Origin: a virus
Direction: 5' to 3' (one strand)
Length of the DNA: 64,000 nucleotides
Virus record (IMG/VR): IMGVR_UViG_3300042673_001351
Span: 1 to 64,000 of that record
The notes under the pieces were generated by a model. That model searched no databases. It was not told the DNA's origin and saw only the letters and a program-made list of their open reading frames with translations. A program made the translations under genes and the position numbers. Positions within the stretch are counted from its first letter, which is position 1, and each line of letters starts with the position of its first letter. Below are positions 27,079 through 34,277 of this stretch, in pieces.

Positions 27079-28368
27079 CTAGGCTTGGTCTTGAGAATCT
27101 CTCCATTGTTGATACATTGCATCTAGCTTATCGCTAAATGTTTCATCGCTAGAAGTTAATGCGTTTGCATCACTTTTTGCTCTATATGAATCGTGTACTA
27201 GCGCATTGTCTGTAAAGAATAAGTCGTATGGCTCTACGTCAATTGATATTAGTAACTCTTTTTGTGTAGTTACTTTATAGTCTGTAATTTCTTTCCAGTC
27301 ATTTTCGCTTGGTGAAAAAATTAAATCTGTTTCCAATACGCTTGATGATGGTTGGAATTGAATCTGTCCATCTCTTTTTATTAAAATAAAGTGTTGTAAA
27401 GAATATTTATTTCCATTAATAACAATAGCTCCTTCGTCAGAAATTCTTGCTGCCATTGCAACAATGGTAGTTTCGGCTGGGGATATGTTTGCGCTATTAA
27501 CAGACCAATTTTGTAAATATTCTAATATTGCTGTATTTGAAACATCTATTCCCTCGATATTAGCAGAGTATAAAACGTCGCCAACGCTTAGGTTGTGTGC
27601 AAGGATTAATCCTTCTGGCACCTTTGATTTAATAACTGTTTCTGCTCCAACCGATTTTGGAGTAAAGCCAAATGGAGTAAATCCAAACGGAGTAAATCCA
27701 AACGGAGTAAATCCAAACGGTGTAAATCCAAATGGGGTAAATCCAAATGGGCTAAAACTAAATGGTGTTGTAGTAACTGAGTTTGAATTTCCGCTGTATG
27801 ATGAAAAACCATTAGCGTTTTGAGCTCTTACCCTAACGGTTTGAGCTTCATTTCCGTTTTCTGATAGGTTAGCGCTAAATGTACTAGAGTTATATGACGT
27901 AACATCATTTTCATGATCAATTAATCCATATCCAGTAATGTCTTTTCCACCATTATTTCCTGGGGCTGACCAAGAAACAGAGTTCGTTTCTGCTCCATTA
28001 TTTGAAAGACTTGGAGCGCTTGGTGTTTGTGGAACTGTTGTTGCTGTTATTGAATTACTTGCGTCTGACGGCACAGAATTACCAACTGCGTTTGTAGCTA
28101 TAACTGTAAATGTATAACTAGTTCCAGATTGTAAACCTTCTACCGTAATAGGAGAAGAAGATCCAGAAGCAGTATAACTTCCTGGACTTGAGGTAACTGT
28201 ATATGAAGTAGCTGGTGGGGAATCTACGCTCATTGTAAATGGTACAGATGAGGCTCCATTATTAAATGCTCTATCTGTTCCTATATCTGTTGCTGTTCCG
28301 ATAATTGGCTTAAATGGCTCTAAAAAGTCATTGGCCGATTGGCTCATTCTACCTGCTTGTTTTGACAT
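27079..28368 (-). CDS. Fibre protein: two Fn3 domains, FTPFG repeats, Hint-like domain
   Basis: 429 aa. Residues about 40-112 and 115-200 are fibronectin type III-like (EGLQSGTSYTFTVIATNAVG; SWSAPGNNGGKDITGY). Residues 201-237 are six-plus tandem TPFGF units. From Ser239 (SVGAETVI...LSVGDVLYS) to His392-Asp393 (FFTDNALVHD) the sequence follows the Hint fold, with block-B-like SLQH at 323-326; Ser394 follows as a +1 residue, then a 35-aa helical tail. Ser1 and +1 Ser suggest possible autoprocessing, but the usual terminal Asn is Asp. Shares its C-terminal half with the 33276-34277 product. Confidence 0.8.
   Translation of the reverse strand: MSKQAGRMSQSANDFLEPFKPIIGTATDIGTDRAFNNGASSVPFTMSVDSPPATSYTVTSSPGSYTASGSSSPITVEGLQSGTSYTFTVIATNAVGNSVPSDASNSITATTVPQTPSAPSLSNNGAETNSVSWSAPGNNGGKDITGYGLIDHENDVTSYNSSTFSANLSENGNEAQTVRVRAQNANGFSSYSGNSNSVTTTPFSFSPFGFTPFGFTPFGFTPFGFTPFGFTPFGFTPKSVGAETVIKSKVPEGLILAHNLSVGDVLYSANIEGIDVSNTAILEYLQNWSVNSANISPAETTIVAMAARISDEGAIVINGNKYSLQHFILIKRDGQIQFQPSSSVLETDLIFSPSENDWKEITDYKVTTQKELLISIDVEPYDLFFTDNALVHDSYRAKSDANALTSSDETFSDKLDAMYQQWRDSQDQA
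27659..27763. repeat. Seven tandem 15-bp repeats encoding TPFGF units
   Basis: Plus-strand unit GGAGTAAATCCAAAC, three consecutive copies identical and four with 1-4 changes, in frame with the fibre gene. A perfect 15-bp period makes in-frame slippage (gain or loss of five residues) likely. Confidence 0.9.
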
Positions 28369-28392
28369 ATATAATCTCCTCTATTATTTTCT

Positions 28393-30576
28393 TTAAGCTA
28401 AAAGATCTCCGAAAACTAACCAACCGCTTGGAGTTTTCATTGCTGTTACAACCGAATTTGTAGTTCTAAACTTTAATCCTGGTGTACCAACAACACTGTT
28501 TGTTGAAGCAAATGATGCTCCAGTTCCTGATGCTTGGTAGAAATCAATTGATTGACCAGTTGAGTATCCAGATGAAGGAAGAGTAATTTGTACTGCTCCA
28601 TTTATTGGGATAAACTTGTCTTGCTCACCAGATGCGAGTGTTTCTGATGATGTTCTCTCTGTTCCAAATGTTGTGATAGATGGAACGCCAACTTTTGTCT
28701 GTGTTCCGTCTGAGAATGCAATTCCAGATGCTGAAACAGTTACTGTGCCAGTAAATGTTGGAGCATCAATTGGTGACTTGGTGTCTATTTGAGTCTGAAT
28801 TGCTGATGTGACTCCATTTAGATATTGAAGTTCTGTATTTGATACATCTCCAATAGTTGCTGACGCTGCTTCAAATCCAGCAACCTGTAGGTTATCAAGT
28901 GATCCTTGAGTAAAGTTGACTGTGGTAGCTGGTTCGTCTGTTACGTCCTTGAACAACTTCCACTTAGCGTCTGATACGTCTCTTACTATACCAGCATGCT
29001 TTCCTGAACCATCGTTATAAGCAACTACAAGACCAAGGTCTACTGTGTTACTTGCATTTTGGTGGGCAAGCTGAAGCATGTTATCTTCAATTGTAATAGA
29101 TGTTGCTGATGCGTTAAATGTTGTACCGTTAATTGTTAGGTCTCCATCAACTACAAGGTTCTGATCAATTTCAACTGAGCCTGTAAATACTGCTCCAGAC
29201 AATGAAGCCTTTCCATCAATTTGTCCTTGAATTCCTGAAGTTACTCCGTTAACATATCCAATCTCAGTTGATGAAACATCTCCGATTGATGTTGTTGAAG
29301 GAAGGACTACTGTTCCAGTAAATGTTGGGCCTTCTAAGTTAGCCTTTAGGTCAAGTGCTGCTTGTGTAGCAGTTGAAACTGGCTTATTAGCATCTGTCGT
29401 GTTATCAACATTTCCAAGGCCTACTGAAGACTTTGTAAGCGCTGCTACTGCAGTTGAGATCTTTGTATCTGCTGCTGTTCCTGCTGCTGTAATTGCATCT
29501 GATTCTGCTGTGTCTGCGTACTCTTTTGTTGCTAGAAGTGAAGTATCTGCAATTCCGTGTACGTTGGTTGTGTCTGCTGTGAGAGTACTGATAGCATCAT
29601 CTACATATTTTTTAGTAGATGCTTGTAAATCAAATGTAGGAGCACCGTTTAAAGTTAAAGCTCCAGTCATAGATGAACCAGATTTTAACATTAAATCTGC
29701 TGTGTTAACAATGCCATGAACATCTGTTGAGTCAGTACTATGATTAGTCATTGCGGTTCCTATTGCTGAATCTGCATAAGTATTTGCGTCTGCCTCTGCT
29801 TGATCTACATAAGATTCAGTAGCAAGTTCTGCTGTATCTGCAATTCCGTGTACGTTTGTTGTAGATGATCCGTGTGCTATTCCTGCTGCAGACAAATTTC
29901 CAAGTGATGTTGTGACTCCTGCAGCATAGTTTGCGTCATCTCCAATTGCTGCAGCAAGCTCGTTAAGTGTATCTAGTGCTCCTGGTGCCGCATCTACTAA
30001 ATTGTTAACTGCTGATGTAATATCAGATGTCAACGCTACAGTTCCTGAAGAATTTGGGAAAGTAATTGTTCTGTTTGCTGTAGGGTCTACTACTGTAAGA
30101 ATAGTTTCATAAGCATTTGCAGTTGCGCCTTCTAAAACAATACTTGACTTAGGAACTAACAGGTTACCGTCAACATCTAGCTTTGCTGGTCCGCCTGCAT
30201 TTCCGACGTCTGCTAGTAATACATAATCTGCGGCTGTTGAGTTTTCTAATCCAGTTACTTGACTGTCAACATAAGATTTAAGTGCTACAACTGATGAGTC
30301 AATATTAAGAGAAATTGTATTTGTGGCATCGTTGTAAGATTTTGTAAGACCTGATCCCATTGAAAGGGCTGTGTCAATTGCATCTTGTGCAATTTCTGTA
30401 ATTCCTGGTGCATCTGATGCGATGTATGAAAGGCTAGTCCATGCTGTGCTTCCAGTTCCAACTTTAATTTTTCTGGTGTCTGTTTCAACACCCATTTCAC
30501 CTGCAGCTAGTGTAGGATTTGCTGAGGTCCATTCTGATGCTGTTCCTCGTCTTACTTGAATTCTTACTGTTGACAT
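28393..30576 (-). CDS. Long tail fibre with Mtd-type N-terminal domain
   Basis: 727 aa. Residues 1-60 (RIQVRRGTASEWTSANP...LAAGEMGVETD) match the major-tropism-determinant-like N-terminal domain that attaches fibres to virions. The rest is Ala/Ser/Thr/Asp-rich with repeated patterns SVGLGNVDNTTDANKP, DAAPGALDTLNELAAAIGDD and FTGTV, typical of trimeric beta-helical fibres. C-terminal 60 residues form a compact beta domain that recurs in the 34274-35635 product. It has its own extended -10 promoter. Likely receptor-binding or accessory fibre. Confidence 0.85.
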   Translation of the reverse strand: MSTVRIQVRRGTASEWTSANPTLAAGEMGVETDTRKIKVGTGSTAWTSLSYIASDAPGITEIAQDAIDTALSMGSGLTKSYNDATNTISLNIDSSVVALKSYVDSQVTGLENSTAADYVLLADVGNAGGPAKLDVDGNLLVPKSSIVLEGATANAYETILTVVDPTANRTITFPNSSGTVALTSDITSAVNNLVDAAPGALDTLNELAAAIGDDANYAAGVTTSLGNLSAAGIAHGSSTTNVHGIADTAELATESYVDQAEADANTYADSAIGTAMTNHSTDSTDVHGIVNTADLMLKSGSSMTGALTLNGAPTFDLQASTKKYVDDAISTLTADTTNVHGIADTSLLATKEYADTAESDAITAAGTAADTKISTAVAALTKSSVGLGNVDNTTDANKPVSTATQAALDLKANLEGPTFTGTVVLPSTTSIGDVSSTEIGYVNGVTSGIQGQIDGKASLSGAVFTGSVEIDQNLVVDGDLTINGTTFNASATSITIEDNMLQLAHQNASNTVDLGLVVAYNDGSGKHAGIVRDVSDAKWKLFKDVTDEPATTVNFTQGSLDNLQVAGFEAASATIGDVSNTELQYLNGVTSAIQTQIDTKSPIDAPTFTGTVTVSASGIAFSDGTQTKVGVPSITTFGTERTSSETLASGEQDKFIPINGAVQITLPSSGYSTGQSIDFYQASGTGASFASTNSVVGTPGLKFRTTNSVVTAMKTPSGWLVFGDLLA

Positions 30577-30598
30577 ATTTATTACCCCTTATTTGCTA

Positions 30599-30607
30599 AT
30601 TATAGCA
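30599..30607 (-). promoter_or_regulatory. Extended -10 promoter (TGC-TATAAT) for fibre operon
   Basis: Minus strand TGCTATAAT about 22 nt before the ATG at 30576, with no clear -35; the same form as the promoter at 13444-13452. Confidence 0.5.
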
Positions 30608-30617
30608 TTTATTTTTG

Positions 30618-30974
30618 TTAAACTATAACTCCAGAATCAAATGTTATCCCATATAATGAAGTATCTGGGCCACCACCGTCTGCGAATTTAGTTGCTGTTG
30701 TACTTACTCCGTTTGCTTGAACTGTATAGACTGGAAGACCATTATAATCTATAGCTAGTCCAATGTCCATAAAGCCTATTTCTGTTTGACTATCTGGAAT
30801 GTCCGACACAAATGCAATTGGGCTCCAGGTTCCATTTAACTGGATCTGTAGCTTATTTGTTGTTGTGTCAAATCTAAGGGGTGTATTGCCTAATACAACG
30901 TTAGAGTCAAAGGTAGCGTTTCCTGCTACGTTTAACCCGTTTTTTACTCTAAAGTTTTTATCTGTTGTTGCCAT
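30618..30974 (-). CDS. Small fibre-associated protein
   Basis: 118 aa. Begins MATTDKNFRVKNGLNVAGNATF, an N-terminal motif shared with the start of the 530-aa fibre (VVKNFRIKQGLVVEG), so these proteins probably use a common attachment segment. Contains TTNKLQIQLNGTWSPIAFVSDI, a pattern found in many phage fibre proteins. Likely a short fibre or an adaptor between fibres. Confidence 0.65.
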   Translation of the reverse strand: MATTDKNFRVKNGLNVAGNATFDSNVVLGNTPLRFDTTTNKLQIQLNGTWSPIAFVSDIPDSQTEIGFMDIGLAIDYNGLPVYTVQANGVSTTATKFADGGGPDTSLYGITFDSGVIV

Positions 30975-31006
30975 TTAAGTTCACATATCCCCTAATTGTT
31001 TTTTGT

Positions 31007-31027
31007 GGGGAGATTCAGGCTCTCCCC
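31007..31027. other. GC-rich hairpin between fibre genes
   Basis: Perfect 7-bp stem GGGGAGA/TCTCCCC with a 7-nt loop, 33 nt upstream of the gene at 30974. In the gene direction it is followed by ACAAAAAAC, not a U-tract, so it is not a clear terminator there; read from the plus strand it is followed by TAGCCTTTTATTT. Confidence 0.5.
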
Positions 31028-31042
31028 TAGCCTTTTATTTAA

Positions 31043-32635
31043 TTATTTAATTAATGTTCCAACTACAACAACTTCAGTGTTATTGTTTGCTGGTGTTACT
31101 CGAATTCTTACATCTGAGCCAGAATAATCTGCAGTTATTGCAGCTAACTCTGTTCCGTTTGAATATGTAATTCCATATTCAGAAACTGCTACGTTGTTAG
31201 AAGTATCAAGTGTAACTACTAAGTCTGATACCTGGGTGTGGCTACCATTTTTTGCTTTAATTACAAGCTTAGCGCTTCGGTAATCTTCTGCTGCCCATGA
31301 GATAGCAGTTGTTGCTGCAGCGGTTACAATATTTCCAGTTGTTGCTGCAACTTGCTTGGCAACAGAGTTGTAATTAATTGCTGTAAATGATGTAGTTCCG
31401 TTTTGCTGTGCTGTATTAGCTGCTGCTGCTGTGGCTTCTGCTGCTGCTTGAGCTGCGTTAGCCTTTGATGTTGCATCTGCTGATGCTGTTGAGATAGCGG
31501 CTGCTTGGGCTGCGTTGGCCTTTGATGTTGCATCTGCTGCTGCTGTTGCTTCTGCTGCAGATTGGGCTGCGTTGGCCTTTGATGTTGCGTCTGATGCTGC
31601 TGCTGATTGGGCTGCGTTGGCCTTTGATGTTGCATCTGCTGCTGCTGTGGCTTCTGCTGCTGCTTGAGCTGCGTTGGCCTTTGATGTTGCATCTGATGCT
31701 GCTGCAGATTGGGCTGCGTCTGCTTCGCCCTTAGCAAATGCTGTGGTTGCAATCTGAGTTGTGTTAGTATCTGCTGCTGCTGTAGGAGCTGTTGGAACTC
31801 CAGTAAGATCTGGAGAAGCAAGCGGTGCCTTTGTTCCCAAAGCTGTTGTAATAGTTGTTGTGTAATTAGCGTCATCATTAATTGCTGCTGCTAATTCATT
31901 TAATGTATTAAGAAGTGCTGGTGCACCATCTACTAATGAATCTACTGCAGTTGAAATTGCTGTATTACGGTTTGAAACCTCTGTTGAGATTGCAGTTGAA
32001 AGTGCTGATGCTGCAGTGGCTTCTGCTGCTGCTTGAGCTGCGTTGGCTTTAGTTGTAGCATCTGTTGCTGCTGCTGTAGTTGCTGCAGACTGTGCTGCGT
32101 TAGCCTTTGATGTTGCATCTGCTGATGCTGTTGCTTCTGCTGCTGCTTGAGCTGCGTTAGCCTTTGATGTTGCATCTGCTGATGCTGTTGAGATAGCGGC
32201 TGCTTGGGCGGCATCTGCCTTAGTGGTTGCATCTGCTGATGCGGTTGCTACTGAGGCTGCGTCGCCTGATACTCTAAGTGCTGCTTCTGCTGCTACTTTT
32301 GTTGTAGCGTCTGTTCCTGCTGCTGTAATTGCTGCTGACTGTGCTGCGTTAGCCTTTGATGTTGCATCTGCTGATGCTGTTGCTTCTGCTGCTGACTGTG
32401 CTGCGGCTGCTGCGCCTGATGTATCAAATACGCCAGATTTAATATTAAGCTCTCCAGCAATAACTTCCATCTGTGTTGATTCAACAGAGTTTATAAGATT
32501 GGTTCCACCAACAAGATTGAGAATGTAAGCATCTCCGCCTGTTTCTGTAAGTATGTTTTGGCCATTGATTGTTCCTGTTGATCCTTCAACTACAAGGCCT
32601 TGTTTGATTCTAAAGTTTTTTACTACCGTTGCCAT
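31043..32635 (-). CDS. Tail fibre with long Ala/Ser/Lys coiled-coil repeat
   Basis: 530 aa. After the attachment-like N-terminus, residues about 80-230 and 300-400 are repeats of the type DATSKANAAQSAAEATASA, a trimeric alpha-helical coiled-coil pattern. Between them lies DGAPALLNTLNELAAAINDDANY, a segment common to phage fibres. The last 90 residues form a beta domain (TVVVVGTLIK end). Expected to be an extended shaft with a small knob. The DNA repeat is near-identical over many units, suggesting recent expansion. Confidence 0.85.
   Translation of the reverse strand: MATVVKNFRIKQGLVVEGSTGTINGQNILTETGGDAYILNLVGGTNLINSVESTQMEVIAGELNIKSGVFDTSGAAAAAQSAAEATASADATSKANAAQSAAITAAGTDATTKVAAEAALRVSGDAASVATASADATTKADAAQAAAISTASADATSKANAAQAAAEATASADATSKANAAQSAATTAAATDATTKANAAQAAAEATAASALSTAISTEVSNRNTAISTAVDSLVDGAPALLNTLNELAAAINDDANYTTTITTALGTKAPLASPDLTGVPTAPTAAADTNTTQIATTAFAKGEADAAQSAAASDATSKANAAQAAAEATAAADATSKANAAQSAAASDATSKANAAQSAAEATAAADATSKANAAQAAAISTASADATSKANAAQAAAEATAAAANTAQQNGTTSFTAINYNSVAKQVAATTGNIVTAAATTAISWAAEDYRSAKLVIKAKNGSHTQVSDLVVTLDTSNNVAVSEYGITYSNGTELAAITADYSGSDVRIRVTPANNNTEVVVVGTLIK
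31420..32420. repeat. Degenerate ~21-57 bp tandem repeats in fibre shaft
   Basis: Multiple near-copies of segments such as GCGTTGGCCTTTGATGTTGC and TCTGCTGCTGCTTGAGCTGC on the plus strand, encoding Ala-rich heptad-like repeats. The DNA similarity between units is higher than protein function needs, pointing to repeat turnover. Confidence 0.75.
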
Positions 32636-32651
32636 TTTATCTCCTGCCGTC

Positions 32652-33209
32652 TTAAGACTTTAAAGACGTTCTGTAATATCTAGCGGTTACAGATCCACTT
32701 ATTGGTGCTACGTTTAAACTTATTATACCTGAATTTTCTTCAAAAGTAACATTAGCAAGAGTACTGCTTGTGTTAGATATAATATTTGATTCTACTACAT
32801 TTAAATTTGTTCCATCGTTTAATAATAAAATATCTGATGTTGCGTATTCGCTTCCTTTTGAAATCTGAAGCTTGTATGAAACTGTCCTGTATGCTGTTTT
32901 TGAAAACTCATCTACTTTTGTTTTGTTTTCAATTCCCGCAATTGTAAGGTCATTGTTTCCTTCTAGGCCTAAAAGAACTTCTGCCACTGAGGTTGAGTTT
33001 TCAATGTCTTGCAATTGAGCAATTACATCTGCTACCTTATAGTCTAAAGAGTTTACATCTTGAGAGCCATTGACTCCAACTTTTGCTTGTAATGCCTCTA
33101 TCGCATCATTAGCGTTAGTATGTTGTTGCGAGTGAGATGGACTAGATAACGCATCCGTTGAGTTTGGATTTGTTAATGAGTCTATCGAACTTGGAAAATT
33201 TGTTGCCAT
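32652..33209 (-). CDS. Tail fibre-associated protein with conserved phage N-terminus
   Basis: 185 aa. The N-terminus ATNFPSSIDSLTNPNSTDAL followed by SPSHSQQHTNANDAIEALQAK is a frequently seen start of actinophage and cyanophage fibre proteins. The C-terminal 110 residues are beta-rich, ending ARYYRTSLKS. It is probably a short fibre or collar of the fibre bundle. No enzymatic motif. Confidence 0.7.
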   Translation of the reverse strand: MATNFPSSIDSLTNPNSTDALSSPSHSQQHTNANDAIEALQAKVGVNGSQDVNSLDYKVADVIAQLQDIENSTSVAEVLLGLEGNNDLTIAGIENKTKVDEFSKTAYRTVSYKLQISKGSEYATSDILLLNDGTNLNVVESNIISNTSSTLANVTFEENSGIISLNVAPISGSVTARYYRTSLKS

Positions 33210-33275
33210 TGTTTTATTGCTCCAAAATTATGACTTGTAGGTATATTATATCCTATTTATTGTTATAGGACACAC

Positions 33276-34277
33276 CTATTTTTTTATTAAATTTTGCCAT
33301 TCTGTATACATTACTATAAGCTTTTCTGAAAAATCCTCTTCTGATGAATTGATTGCATTTGGGTCTAGTGCTGCGTTGTAGGAATCATGGACTAAGGCGT
33401 TATCTGTAAAAAATACATCATATGGCTCTACGTTTATAGAAACTACTAGCTCTGTAGAGTTTATTGGCATCCACTGAGTGACTGGGTTCCAGTCTTGTGT
33501 CATTGGAGAAAATATGAAATCTGCTAATGTAACATCAGTAACATTTTTAAATTTTATTCCTTCATTATTTTTAATCAGAACCCAGTGCGCTTTAGAATAT
33601 TTGTTTTCATTGATAACAATAGCCCCATCTGTAATTCTTGCAGCCATTGCAACTACGGTAGTTTCTATGTCTGTATCTATTAATGTGTCTTGTGTTGACC
33701 AATTTTGTATGTAATTTGCAATTTGATCATTAGATGTATCAATTCCTTCAATTGCAGCAGAATAAAGTACGTCTCCAACTTTTAAGTTATATGCCAATAT
33801 TAATCCTTGTGGATTTTTACTTTTAACTAAAGTAGCTGCTCCTAAAGATTTACCTCCCTCGCCTGGGGTGGGTGCAAATGAAAAACCTGTAAAATTATAT
33901 GTTGTAAAATCATATGGAGGCACTACAACTGGTGTAAATGAAAATGGATTCAATTCTTCCCAGGTAAAGCCATATGGCGGGGGATCAACTGGAGGATCTG
34001 GTGGTGCGGTAAATGAAAATGGTGTAAAGCCAAATGGAGTAAAGCTAAAAGATCCATATGTGTATTCTATTTGAGTTCCTACGGGAACAACTGAATTTTC
34101 TGCAATAGACTGATCAATTATTTTTCCACCCAAAGATTCATTTGAAGTTCCTGTGTTATTTTCTATAACAGATAATCCTAAACTATTTAATAATGATAAG
34201 GCTTCTGACCTAACCATTCCAACAGTATTTGGAATAGATACCCTTTTTTTAATTTTTGAAGATCTAAAGCGTCTCAC
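33276..34277 (-). CDS. Fibre protein: PASTA-like domain, proline-rich linker, Hint-like domain
   Basis: 333 aa from a GTG that overlaps the preceding stop (GTGA) with AGGAG upstream; a TTG at 34304 would add nine residues. Residues 13-75 read as a PASTA domain (IPNTVGMVRSEALSLLNSLGL ... SVVPVGTQIEYTYG), which in bacterial kinases and PBPs binds muropeptides. Residues 76-140 are Pro/Phe-rich (FTPFGF, PPDPPVDPPPYGF). From Ser144 (SLGAATLV, LKVGDVLYS) to His297-Asp298 (FFTDNALVHD), then Ser299, is the same Hint-like domain as in the 27-kb fibre; SKAH at 228-231 is block-B-like. Confidence 0.75.
   Translation of the reverse strand: MRRFRSSKIKKRVSIPNTVGMVRSEALSLLNSLGLSVIENNTGTSNESLGGKIIDQSIAENSVVPVGTQIEYTYGSFSFTPFGFTPFSFTAPPDPPVDPPPYGFTWEELNPFSFTPVVVPPYDFTTYNFTGFSFAPTPGEGGKSLGAATLVKSKNPQGLILAYNLKVGDVLYSAAIEGIDTSNDQIANYIQNWSTQDTLIDTDIETTVVAMAARITDGAIVINENKYSKAHWVLIKNNEGIKFKNVTDVTLADFIFSPMTQDWNPVTQWMPINSTELVVSINVEPYDVFFTDNALVHDSYNAALDPNAINSSEEDFSEKLIVMYTEWQNLIKK

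Noticed and set aside
27659-27763. Short regular repeats considered as a CRISPR array
   Set aside because: 15-bp units are directly adjacent without spacers and are translated as TPFGF.
31007-31027. Hairpin between fibre genes as an intrinsic terminator on the minus strand
   Set aside because: It is followed by ACAAAAAAC rather than a U-tract in the direction of transcription; kept only as a hairpin.
31324-32484. Gln/Leu-rich frames on both strands in the fibre repeat
   Set aside because: Frame-shifted readings of the same Ala-rich repeat; no ribosome-binding site.
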